NCBI GenBank assembly: GCA_958439725.1
Contig: CAUBWJ010000032.1
Location: 1 to 26,085, forward strand
Reading direction: 5' to 3'
From: an uncultured Muribaculaceae bacterium
GTDB lineage: Bacteria > Bacteroidota > Bacteroidia > Bacteroidales > Muribaculaceae
Length of the DNA stretch: 26,085 bases
Shown one piece after another: positions 6,585 through 14,321 of the stretch. The notes beneath the pieces are model-generated. The model did no database searches. It was given only the letters and a program-made list of their open reading frames with translations, and was not told the origin of the DNA. Numbering within the stretch: position 1 is the stretch's first letter; every line of letters begins with the position of its first letter. The translations under genes and the position numbers were made by a program.

Positions 6585-9281
6585 ATGTCATCCACTGACC
6601 ATACACCGGAATTCAAGGGACTTACCACCGCGCAGGCTGCCGAAAGCCGTGCGCGTCACGGAGCCAACGTGCTCACTCCCCCTCCCCGCAAATCGCTTTT
6701 CGCCCTTTTTCTCGCCAAATTCCGCGATCCGCTCATCCAGATACTTATTCTGGCATGCGTGGTATCCGTAGGAATATCCTTCTATGAGTATTTCAGCCTC
6801 GGGAAAAGCGCCGAAGTATTCTTCGAGCCGGTGGGTATCATCATGGCCATTTTTCTCGCCACGGGGCTTGCATTCGTTTTTGAATACAAGGCCGAGAAGG
6901 AATTTGCCGTACTCAACCGCATCAACGACGACGAGCCCGTGCAGGTGCTCCGCGACGGCACCGTGCGCGAGATTCCGCGGCGCGATGTGGTGGTGGGCGA
7001 TGTGATTCACCTCTCCGCAGGGCAGGAAGTGCCGGCCGACGCCCGGCTTCTGGAATCGGTACGTCTGAGCGTCGACGAATCCACCCTCACCGGCGAGCCC
7101 CTCTGCGCCAAGACCACCGACCCGGCTCACTTCGACCCCGAAGCCACATTCCCCTCCGACATGGTGCTCCGCGGCACAAAGATTATGGAAGGCCACGCCG
7201 TTGCGGTCGTCACAGCCGTGGGCGACGCTACCGAAGCCGGAAAGGTCTATGAAGCCTCCACCATCGACTCCTCCACCAAGACACCTCTCAACGAGCAGCT
7301 CGACCGCCTGGGGCACCTCGTGGCTGTGGCGAGCTATGTGATAGGCGCTCTGGTAATAGCCGGACGCGTTCTGATGTATCTTATTAACTCCGGATGGACC
7401 GTGACGGACTGGATCGGCTTCCTCGCCTATCTTCTTCAGTCTGTGATGATGGCTGTGACACTCATTGTGGTCGCCGTTCCCGAAGGTCTCCCTATGGCCG
7501 TAACCCTCAGCCTTGCCTACAGCATGCGGCGCATGCTGCGCACCGGCAACCTCGTGCGCAAGCTCCATGCCTGCGAGACCATGGGAGCCGTCACCACTAT
7601 CTGCACCGACAAGACCGGCACTCTCACCGCCAACCGCATGACCGTGGAGGAAGTAACCATCCTCGGCCCTGACGGTCGTAGCTCCGATGACAAGGAAAGA
7701 CGCATGGCGCTGATGACCGCCATGGCTATAAACTCCACCGCCGAACTCGACCTCTCCGATCCCTCCCGCCCCGTACCCGTAGGCAATCCCACGGAGGGAG
7801 CCCTCATTATGTGGATCAACGCCTCGGGAGGCGATTACCGCACTCTGCGTCAGGCCGCGGTCAAGGAAGAGGAACTCCCCTTCAGCACCGAACTCAAATA
7901 CATGGCCTCGGTGGTCCGCACACCCGGAGGCTCGAAAGTGCTCTATGTAAAAGGCGCCCCCGAGATAGTCTACTCGCTCTGTCACCCCGGCGAGGATATG
8001 CCCTCTGATCTCCGCGCTCTTCTCGAAGGCTACCAGAACCGAGGAATGCGCACCCTGGCCTTTGCCTCGCGGCCGCTCAAAGAGGAAGAGAAGCCCATTG
8101 CCGACTGCCGCGTGTCCGTCTCCGGCATGACGTTCGACGGCATCGCCGCCATCAGCGACCCCGTGAGGGAAGACGTGCCCGATGCGGTGCGTCAGTGTCT
8201 CCATGCCGGCATCAAAGTGAAGATAGTGACAGGCGACACTCCGGCCACCGCCCGCGAAATCGGCCGCCAGATAGGCCTCTGGACCTCTGCCGACGATTCC
8301 ACCGCCGAAGCCACAGGCCCCGAAATCGCAGCCATGACCGATGACGAGCTGCGCAGCCGCGTGCAGCACATCAAGATTATCTCCCGCGCCCGTCCGCTGG
8401 ACAAGAAGCGCCTGGTCGAAGCCCTTCAGAGCCACGGAGAGGTAGTGGCCGTTACCGGCGACGGCACCAACGACGCTCCAGCGCTGAAAGCCGCCCAGGT
8501 AGGACTGTCGATGGGCGACGGCACTTCAGTGGCAAAGGAAGCCAGCGACATCACCATTCTCAATAATTCGTTCTCCGGAATAACCAATGCCGTTGTCTGG
8601 GGTCGCTCCCTCTACCGCAACATACAGCGCTTCATCCTGTTCCAGCTCACCGTCAACGTGGCCGCATGCCTCACTGTGCTCGTGGGCTCATTTATGGGGA
8701 CCGACGCGCCGCTTACCGTCACCCAGATGCTGTGGGTCAACCTTGTGATGGACACTTTCGCCGCCATGGCTCTCGCCTCGCTGCCTCCGAGCCGTAAAGT
8801 GCTCGATGACAAACCGCGTCCGCGCCGCGCTTTCATAATCACCCCCGCCATGACCCGGTTCATAGTGAGCGTAGGCCTTCTGTTCGGCGCTGTGATGATC
8901 GGATTGCTCTACATTTTCGAGCACAGTCACATCGATTCCATGACAGACCTGTGGCACTCCACCATATCCCGTGCCTACGCCGGGCTTTCGCCAACGGAGC
9001 TTAGCCTGTTCTTCACTATTTTCGTCATGCTCCAGTTCTGGAACCTTTTCAACGCGCGCGCTTTCGCCTCGGGACGCTCCGCACTGTTCCTGCGTCACTG
9101 CGGGGAATTCCTGATTATAGCCGCTGTGGTATTCGTAGGCCAGATTCTGATAGTGACAGTTGGCGGCGCATTCTTCAACGTTGTACCCCTCTCGTTCTCC
9201 GACTGGCTGTGGATTGTAGGCCTCACCTCCCCCGTGTTCCTCGTGGGTGAGGCAGTAAGAGCCGTCCATAAAAATAGCTGA
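6585..9281 (+). CDS. Calcium-translocating P-type ATPase (P2B/PMCA-like)
   Basis: This 898-residue inner-membrane pump exports cations, most likely Ca2+, at the cost of ATP. The order is P2-type: an N-terminal cation ATPase domain, two membrane helices, the actuator loop with TGE at 169-171, the core helix with PEGLP at 299-303 (TM4 ion site), the phosphorylation motif DKTGTLT with Asp342, a nucleotide domain with KGAPE, the hinge TGDGTNDAP at 624-632, then six C-terminal helices containing NLVMDT in TM6. PEGLP and N-x-x-x-D are typical of calcium pumps rather than heavy-metal pumps. The length is normal for bacterial PMCA-type ATPases. It is monocistronic by context, with a terminator-like hairpin at 9304-9320. 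Ca2+ specificity is inferred, not certain. Confidence 0.92.
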   Translation: MSSTDHTPEFKGLTTAQAAESRARHGANVLTPPPRKSLFALFLAKFRDPLIQILILACVVSVGISFYEYFSLGKSAEVFFEPVGIIMAIFLATGLAFVFEYKAEKEFAVLNRINDDEPVQVLRDGTVREIPRRDVVVGDVIHLSAGQEVPADARLLESVRLSVDESTLTGEPLCAKTTDPAHFDPEATFPSDMVLRGTKIMEGHAVAVVTAVGDATEAGKVYEASTIDSSTKTPLNEQLDRLGHLVAVASYVIGALVIAGRVLMYLINSGWTVTDWIGFLAYLLQSVMMAVTLIVVAVPEGLPMAVTLSLAYSMRRMLRTGNLVRKLHACETMGAVTTICTDKTGTLTANRMTVEEVTILGPDGRSSDDKERRMALMTAMAINSTAELDLSDPSRPVPVGNPTEGALIMWINASGGDYRTLRQAAVKEEELPFSTELKYMASVVRTPGGSKVLYVKGAPEIVYSLCHPGEDMPSDLRALLEGYQNRGMRTLAFASRPLKEEEKPIADCRVSVSGMTFDGIAAISDPVREDVPDAVRQCLHAGIKVKIVTGDTPATAREIGRQIGLWTSADDSTAEATGPEIAAMTDDELRSRVQHIKIISRARPLDKKRLVEALQSHGEVVAVTGDGTNDAPALKAAQVGLSMGDGTSVAKEASDITILNNSFSGITNAVVWGRSLYRNIQRFILFQLTVNVAACLTVLVGSFMGTDAPLTVTQMLWVNLVMDTFAAMALASLPPSRKVLDDKPRPRRAFIITPAMTRFIVSVGLLFGAVMIGLLYIFEHSHIDSMTDLWHSTISRAYAGLSPTELSLFFTIFVMLQFWNLFNARAFASGRSALFLRHCGEFLIIAAVVFVGQILIVTVGGAFFNVVPLSFSDWLWIVGLTSPVFLVGEAVRAVHKNS

Positions 9282-9303
9282 TATCCCCTTTCTTAGTACT
9301 TTC

Positions 9304-9320
9304 ATCCTAAGATGTAGGAT
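9304..9320 (+). terminator. Weak intrinsic terminator after the calcium ATPase gene
   Basis: A 6-base stem, ATCCTA at 9304-9309 pairing with TAGGAT at 9315-9320 over a 5-base loop, is followed by an AT-rich tail. It is short and has few GC pairs, so its strength is doubtful. Confidence 0.4.
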
Positions 9321-9348
9321 TATATTATTATTGTTTTGCCGGGACGCC

Positions 9349-9394
9349 GACTATTTTTATTTTTACAAAACAACCTGTAACTATTAAAATAGTC
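9349..9394. promoter_or_regulatory. Inverted repeat just upstream of the GH2 gene
   Basis: GACTATTTT at 9349-9357 and AAAATAGTC at 9386-9394 form a perfect 9-base inverted repeat with a 28-base spacer, ending six bases before the ATG at 9401. It could be an operator for a dimeric regulator, or an RNA stem that hides the translation start. No standard -33/-7 pair is evident nearby; TATTGTTTTG at about 9327-9338 is an imperfect -7. Confidence 0.4.
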
Positions 9395-9400
9395 ACGACC

Positions 9401-11962
9401 ATGTACAGTTTAAGGCTATCGGCATTTTGGATTTTTATGATTTGCGCATGCCTTTCCGGTGTGATTTACGGAAAGGGTGTGCGCGAAGTGGAAAATTTCG
9501 ACTGGGACTGGAGGTTTGCCCGTTACGGCCTGCAGCCCGACGGCTCACGCAAAGATGAACCGAAAGGGCTCTCCGACCCGCAGTATGATGACTCAGGCTG
9601 GCGCCGGCTCGATTTACCCCACGACTGGGGTGTGGAGGGTCCTTTCCGTACAGACCTTGAGGGTTTCACCGGAAAACTGCCCTGGCGTGGAATAGGGTGG
9701 TACCGCAAACCATTCCATGTATCCGCAGATGACGCCGGCAAGAATTTCTATCTTGATTTTGACGGAGCTATGGCACATGCCGAGGTTTGGGTCAACGGAA
9801 AGAAGGCCGGAGGACATCCTTACGGTTACACCTCGTTCCGTGTCGACCTGACTCCCTATATCGTCCCGGGAGCTGACAATATTGTGGCCGTACGACTCGA
9901 TACCGAACGTATCGGCTCGCGATGGTATCCCGGAGCCGGAATCTACCGCCATGTAAGAATGGTCAGGACCAATCCCCTGCATGTTGCTCACTGGGGCGCA
10001 TTTGTCAAGACTCCTGAGATTTCAGCCGACAAGGCAAAAGCCGATGTCATAGTCAGAATTGACAATAATCTGCCGAAGATAGCCCATCCGGAGTTCTCCG
10101 TTTCGATTTATGAACTTGACAAGGATGACAAAACAGGCCGAAAGGTTGCCGTATCAGGCAAACACAGAGTGTCGGTAATGCCGGGCGAATCGGCGGAGGA
10201 CAGTGTTTCACTGCATATCTCCTCGCCTAAATTGTGGAGTCTGGAGGAAACAAACCGCTACCTCGCCAAAGTTTCGGTCTATGACGATAACCGGCTTGTC
10301 GACCTGTATGAAGTTCCGTTCGGCATCAGGACTGTCGAGTTTACTCACGACGACGGTCTGCATCTTAACGGGCGGCGTGTGCAGATTCAGGGAGTGTGCA
10401 ACCATCACGACTTAGGCGCTTTGGGCGCAGCCATGAACAAGACCGCCCTGCAACGCCAGCTTTCCATCCTGAAAAGCTTCGGCTGCAACGCTATCCGCAC
10501 TTCCCATAATCCTCCGGCCCCCGAATTGCCCGAGCTTGCCGACAAGATGGGATTTCTTATTATGGACGAAACCTTCGACTGCTGGACACGAGGCAAGCAG
10601 CCCGGCGATTATGGCTCGCTCTTTAAGGACTGGCATGTAAAAGATATTGAGGCACTGGTGTGCCGCGACCGGAATCATCCCTCAGTGATAATGTGGAGCA
10701 CCGGCAACGAGGTCGAAGAGCAGTATTTTCCGGAAATGGGAATAGCCGGATATCTTACGAGCGTGGTACACCGCTTCGACGACACGCGCCCCGCGACCTT
10801 CGGAGCGTCCTATCCGAGCCGGTCGGCACTCAACGGTACCGAATTGCAGGTCGACGTCCACGGAATGAATTATGCCGCTGGTGTCTACGGAGGCACCCAC
10901 TTATATGGAGAATTCCTTAACAAGAAAGGACATGAAAAGCTGTCGGGATATTCCAGCGAGAGCAGCTCAACCATGAGCTCGCGTGGAGAATATTTTCCCC
11001 GCAGGTTTCAGGTGTCGTCCTACGATCTGACCGAGCCGGGTTGGGGCGGCCTCCCCGACTGGGAGTTTGCTGCCCTCGACCGCTATCCGGCGATATGCGG
11101 TGAATTTGTGTGGACCGGTTTTGACTATCTGGGCGAACCCACCCCGTTTAACAGCGATAAAACTGTTCTTCTGAACCATTCCGCAGCCTTAAGTCCTGAA
11201 GAGCTGCAGAAACAGGCCGAGGTACTGAAAAGAATCGAGGCCAACCGCCCGACTTCACGCAGCAGCTATTTCGGAATCGTGGATATTGCCGGATTTCCTA
11301 AAGACCGCTATTACCTTTATAAGTCACGCTGGATGCCCGACACTCCCATGGTCCACATCCTGCCACACTGGAACTTCGACGACAAGATCGGTGAAAATGT
11401 GCCCGTATTTGTATATACCTCCGGCGATGAAGCCGAATTGTTCCTTAACGGCAAATCATTGGGTCGGAAGAAAAAACAGCCGTTGGAATATCGCCTGCGC
11501 TGGGACAGCGTGTGTTACGAGCCGGGAGTTGTCCGCGCGGTCGCTTACAAAAACGGTGAGAAGTGGGCTGAAACGGAAACGCGCACAACAGGAAAAGCGG
11601 TGAGACTCCACGCCGTACCGGACAAGACCGTGGTTCAGTCAGACGGAGAAGACCTTGTATTCGTGAGAGTTTCGGCGCTTGATGCCGACGGATTCGAAGT
11701 CCCCGTGGCCGAACCGGTTATTACCTCAAAAATTTCCGGCCCGGGTGTGATAAGGGCTACCGACAATGGCGACCCCACCTGCCTCATTCCATTCCATGAG
11801 CCTACGCGCCCGGCCTTCAACGGCCTTTATCTCGCTATTGTAAAAGCCAAGCGAGGTGAAACCGGAAAAATACACCTCTCTTTCGAGACTCCCGGGCTGC
11901 AAAATGCCGAAGTTGATATCTCCGCAGTTGTAGCGGATGAGCAATCACGGATAACTGATTAA
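9401..11962 (+). CDS. Secreted GH2 glycoside hydrolase (beta-galactosidase-like)
   Basis: This 853-residue enzyme has an N-terminal signal peptide (MYSLRLSAFWIFMICACLSG), so it is probably periplasmic or surface-associated. Domains: a GH2 sugar-binding jelly roll (about 30-185, with PHDWGVEGPF and GIGWYRKPF), an Ig-like domain (about 190-315), and a TIM barrel (about 320-610) with GVCNHHDLGALGAA and IRTSHNPP. The acid/base is Glu437 in GNE and the nucleophile is Glu568 in CGEFVWTGFDYLGEP. A DUF4982-like domain follows near 650-715 (AELFLNGKSLGRKKK), then a C-terminal Ig-like domain. This layout is common in Bacteroidota exo-beta-galactosidases, but beta-glucuronidase or arabinosidase specificity cannot be excluded. 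No SusC/SusD pair is nearby. Codon use looks less GC-rich than its neighbours. Confidence 0.9.
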   Translation: MYSLRLSAFWIFMICACLSGVIYGKGVREVENFDWDWRFARYGLQPDGSRKDEPKGLSDPQYDDSGWRRLDLPHDWGVEGPFRTDLEGFTGKLPWRGIGWYRKPFHVSADDAGKNFYLDFDGAMAHAEVWVNGKKAGGHPYGYTSFRVDLTPYIVPGADNIVAVRLDTERIGSRWYPGAGIYRHVRMVRTNPLHVAHWGAFVKTPEISADKAKADVIVRIDNNLPKIAHPEFSVSIYELDKDDKTGRKVAVSGKHRVSVMPGESAEDSVSLHISSPKLWSLEETNRYLAKVSVYDDNRLVDLYEVPFGIRTVEFTHDDGLHLNGRRVQIQGVCNHHDLGALGAAMNKTALQRQLSILKSFGCNAIRTSHNPPAPELPELADKMGFLIMDETFDCWTRGKQPGDYGSLFKDWHVKDIEALVCRDRNHPSVIMWSTGNEVEEQYFPEMGIAGYLTSVVHRFDDTRPATFGASYPSRSALNGTELQVDVHGMNYAAGVYGGTHLYGEFLNKKGHEKLSGYSSESSSTMSSRGEYFPRRFQVSSYDLTEPGWGGLPDWEFAALDRYPAICGEFVWTGFDYLGEPTPFNSDKTVLLNHSAALSPEELQKQAEVLKRIEANRPTSRSSYFGIVDIAGFPKDRYYLYKSRWMPDTPMVHILPHWNFDDKIGENVPVFVYTSGDEAELFLNGKSLGRKKKQPLEYRLRWDSVCYEPGVVRAVAYKNGEKWAETETRTTGKAVRLHAVPDKTVVQSDGEDLVFVRVSALDADGFEVPVAEPVITSKISGPGVIRATDNGDPTCLIPFHEPTRPAFNGLYLAIVKAKRGETGKIHLSFETPGLQNAEVDISAVVADEQSRITD

Positions 11963-12093
11963 GTTGCAGAACCCTCCCATAAAAATAGTTAAACCCAAAG
12001 TTAATATTGTAAAATAAATAAGCCCCTAACCTGCAATAGCGTTAACACAGCGCATATTCGCCAAATATCTCTTTTGGGCCTATTAATAGCTTT

Positions 12094-12127
12094 TGGAGTG
12101 TCAGAATCCGAGGATTCTGACACTCCA
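12094..12127. terminator. Strong hairpin, probable terminator after the GH2 gene
   Basis: A perfect 14-base stem, GGAGTGTCAGAATC at 12095-12108 pairing with 12113-12126 over the loop CGAG, is extended by one T-A pair. T-rich sequence flanks both sides (TTTT before, ATTTACTTTT after). It lies 130 bases after the GH2 stop codon. The remainder of the gap 11963-12606 holds a palindromic repeat, a promoter and no open frame that looks real. Confidence 0.75.
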
Positions 12128-12184
12128 TTTACTTTTAATTCTTCCGGAAGCGGCAAAATACAGCCATAATCACCACCCCAAATT

Positions 12185-12287
12185 GTAGGGATGCACGCTC
12201 GTGCATCCGCCGATTATCACCATACTTACCCGCATCTTTACTGATTTACAATCCCTTGACCGCGGCTGCTCCATGGAGCAGCCCTAC
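12185..12287. repeat. Palindromic repeat element, copy 2 (REP/BIME-like)
   Basis: The 103-base element has the same two arms as the copy at 6331-6414: the hairpin GGATGCACGCTCGTGCATCC at 12189-12208 and the perfect palindrome GGCTGCTCCATGGAGCAGCC at 12264-12283, with GTAGGG and CCCTAC at the ends. The core is 52 bases here against 33 in copy 1 and shows no obvious similarity to it. In this copy the left stem is perfectly paired. Confidence 0.75.
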
Positions 12288-12422
12288 TCTTCACAGGTTC
12301 CCGACACCCCTCTCTTCTTTTACGTTTTATTCTCCGGAAGCAGCAGAGCCGCGATTTCTTTTTAACCGGCACTGCTATTTGCTTAAATTAACTTAACCCG
12401 AAAACGGTATAATTCCAGGCTA

Positions 12423-12453
12423 TTGACTTCGCCTTCAAAATGTTGTAATTTTG
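12423..12453 (+). promoter_or_regulatory. Bacteroidota-type promoter for the NlpC/P60 gene
   Basis: TTG at 12423-12425 and TAATTTTG at 12446-12453 are separated by 20 bases, a good -33/-7 pair. Transcription from about 12460 would give an untranslated leader of roughly 147 bases before the ATG at 12607, unusually long for this group. Confidence 0.65.
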
Positions 12454-12606
12454 CACCGCAAGTCGGGAAAATCTCCCTCTACACACGCTTGCATCTGTAA
12501 AGCTAATCAGGGCCACACACCAATCCCTCCCATAACCAGTCGGATACATTATTGAAAAGCCCTGTATGTATCACAATCTGAAATTAAAGCAATTACTATA
12601 AAACAA

Positions 12607-13206
12607 ATGAAGAAAATAGCAGCTGTAACAGCTTCCGCTTTCGCCATAATTTTATCCGTATTTTTCTTTTCCCCTTCACAGAAATCAATAGCCGAGGAAA
12701 CCATAGAGACCTCCGTCGCCCAGACACCGGCTTCCGGTCTGGCCCAGCTCGCGTCCGAAGCCCTCGAACAGAATATCGAAGAGTCCAATCTGGCTCTTGT
12801 GGACCGTCTCAAGGATTTTGCCTCTAAATTTCTCGGACGACGCTATGTATGGGGTTCCACCGGCCCCAAATCCTTCGACTGCTCCGGCTTCACGAGCTAT
12901 GTGTTCCGCAACGAAGGCATCGAGCTTCCGCGCACCTCGCGCATGCAGTATCGTGTGGGAGAGAAGGTGAACCGCAACGAACTCAAGGCAGGTGACCTGA
13001 TGTTTTTCAGCAGCCCCCGCAGCGGCAAAGGCCGGGTAGGCCACGTGGCGATGGTGGTGGATGTCAACGAAGCCGACGGCACATGCACCTTCATCCACTC
13101 CTCGAGCGGCAAAGGCGTGAACCTCCAGAAATTTCCTGACGGCGGCTACTACAGCCGTAACTTCATAGGCGCCAAGCGCGTCATACCGCAGCAGCCTGTG
13201 GCTTGA
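12607..13206 (+). CDS. NlpC/P60 family cell-wall hydrolase (C40 peptidase)
   Basis: This 199-residue exported protein has an N-terminal hydrophobic signal segment (MKKIAAVTASAFAIILSVFF), a short linker to about residue 65, then one NlpC/P60 domain. The catalytic triad is visible: Cys92 in FDCSGFTSYVF, His146 in GHVAMVVD and His164 in FIHSSS. Enzymes of this type cut peptidoglycan stem peptides, commonly the gamma-D-Glu-diaminopimelate bond, in the periplasm. There is no SH3 or LysM wall-binding domain. It appears monocistronic, with a long leader upstream and structured terminator-like RNA downstream. Peptidoglycan turnover is the likely role; the exact bond is not predictable. Confidence 0.9.
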   Translation: MKKIAAVTASAFAIILSVFFFSPSQKSIAEETIETSVAQTPASGLAQLASEALEQNIEESNLALVDRLKDFASKFLGRRYVWGSTGPKSFDCSGFTSYVFRNEGIELPRTSRMQYRVGEKVNRNELKAGDLMFFSSPRSGKGRVGHVAMVVDVNEADGTCTFIHSSSGKGVNLQKFPDGGYYSRNFIGAKRVIPQQPVA

Positions 13207-13337
13207 TAAGAAATAAGGCCTGAAATCTATATATGATATGATTGTTTGAATAAACCAGTCTTATTTATCCCTCTCTCACTAATACCAATCACTGAAACAC
13301 AATAATGCCTGAATAAACACACTATAGTCTATCTGCC

Positions 13338-13373
13338 GAAGCGGCACAAAGCAGACTACAACTGCACCGCTTC
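13338..13373 (+). other. Nested stem-loop in the nlpC-ksgA gap
   Basis: GAAGCGG at 13338-13344 pairs with CCGCTTC at 13367-13373. Inside it, GCAG at 13351-13354 pairs with CTGC at 13362-13365. The result is an elongated stem with an internal loop. A T-poor tail makes it a poor terminator on its own. It may be part of the 3' end of the nlpC transcript or a small structured RNA. Confidence 0.35.
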
Positions 13374-13409
13374 ATTCTCTTACCGGAAAAACATTAGTAA
13401 GAAAGGGAG

Positions 13410-13452
13410 GACACCGGCCCCGGCTTCCGTCAAGGAAGCTTTGGCCGGTGTC
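13410..13452 (+). terminator. Long hairpin, probable terminator upstream of ksgA
   Basis: GACACCGGCC at 13410-13419 pairs with GGCCGGTGTC at 13443-13452. An inner stem, GCTTCC at 13423-13428, pairs with GGAAGC at 13434-13439. The tail TTATTT follows. It separates the nlpC transcript from the ksgA promoter and ends 10 bases before that promoter's -33 element. Confidence 0.75.
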
Positions 13453-13462
13453 TTATTTGATG

Positions 13463-13493
13463 TTGGTCGTTTGAAGGAAAAGAGTTACTTTTG
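13463..13493 (+). promoter_or_regulatory. Bacteroidota-type promoter for ksgA-mgtE
   Basis: TTG at 13463-13465 and TACTTTTG at 13486-13493 are 20 bases apart, matching the -33/-7 consensus. Transcription from about 13500 argues against the TTG at 13491 as a start codon and favours the ATG at 13530. Confidence 0.75.
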
Positions 13494-13529
13494 TCGCTGA
13501 CAATGTTTCACTCATCATCGTTGCCCGGC

Positions 13530-14321
13530 ATGGATAAAGTCAAACCCAAAAAGGCTCTCGGCCAGCACTTCCTTACTGACCTCTCGATAGCCAGGCGTAT
13601 CGCCTCCACCCTCGACGGCTGCAAAGGCATCCCCGTCATTGAAGTCGGCCCCGGAATGGGGGTTCTCACACAGTTTCTCGTCAGTGACGGCCACGATGTG
13701 AAAGTGGCCGAGATTGACGGCGAGAGCATCCGGTATCTCCATGAGCATTTTCCCGATCTCGCCGCCGAAAACCGCATTCTTGACTGCGACTTCCTCAAGA
13801 CCGACCTCGCGGCAGTGTTTCCCGGCAGCGACCGCATCTGCGTGATCGGAAACTACCCTTACAATATATCTTCGCAGATTTTCTTCCACGTACTCGACTA
13901 CAAGGATCTCGTGGTCTGCTGCTCCGGCATGCTTCAGCGCGAGGTTGCCGAGCGTCTGGCAGCCGCCCCCGGCACAAAGGCCCGCGGAATTCTGAGCGTG
14001 CTCCTACAGGCATGGTATGATGTGGAGTATCTTTTCACCGTCGACGAAAATGTGTTCAACCCTCCGCCAAAGGTAAAAAGCGGCGTAATAAAGATGACGC
14101 GCAACAGTGTCACCGACCTGGGATGCGACGAACGCCTTTTCAAGACCGTGGTAAAAACCACCTTCGGGCAGCGGCGCAAAACCATACGCAACTCTGTGAA
14201 GAGCCTTCTCCCTCCCGGAGCGCCCGTGCCCGACTCCCCTTTGCTGGCCATGCGCCCCGAGCAACTGAGCGTGGAGCAGTTTGTCCAGCTCACCAACCTG
14301 ATTAACCTCTCACGGCAATGA
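13530..14321 (+). CDS. rsmA: 16S rRNA (adenine1518/1519-N6)-dimethyltransferase
   Basis: RsmA (KsgA) dimethylates two adjacent adenines in the 3' hairpin of 16S rRNA during 30S assembly, using S-adenosylmethionine. From the ATG at 13530 the protein is 263 residues and begins MDKVKPKKALGQHFLTD, the usual start of the family. The frame extends upstream to a TTG at 13491 and an ATG at 13503, but the promoter's -7 box ends at 13493, so those are unlikely. The SAM-binding motif is EVGPGMG at 38-44, and catalytic motif IV is NYPY at 108-111. The C-terminal helical domain carries FGQRRKTIRNS. Its stop overlaps the mgtE start (ATGA), so the two are translationally coupled. Confidence 0.95.
   Translation: MDKVKPKKALGQHFLTDLSIARRIASTLDGCKGIPVIEVGPGMGVLTQFLVSDGHDVKVAEIDGESIRYLHEHFPDLAAENRILDCDFLKTDLAAVFPGSDRICVIGNYPYNISSQIFFHVLDYKDLVVCCSGMLQREVAERLAAAPGTKARGILSVLLQAWYDVEYLFTVDENVFNPPPKVKSGVIKMTRNSVTDLGCDERLFKTVVKTTFGQRRKTIRNSVKSLLPPGAPVPDSPLLAMRPEQLSVEQFVQLTNLINLSRQ

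Noticed and set aside
6588..8435. 615-codon open frame on the minus strand inside the calcium ATPase gene
   Set aside because: It lies entirely within a gene with every P-type ATPase motif in place. Its protein is rich in His and Gly in the manner of an antisense reading of GC-rich codons, and no motif is recognisable.
13491..13529. Extended N-terminus of RsmA from TTG 13491 or ATG 13503
   Set aside because: The promoter -7 box occupies 13486-13493, so these codons would be at or before the transcription start, and family proteins begin close to the KPKKALGQHF block.
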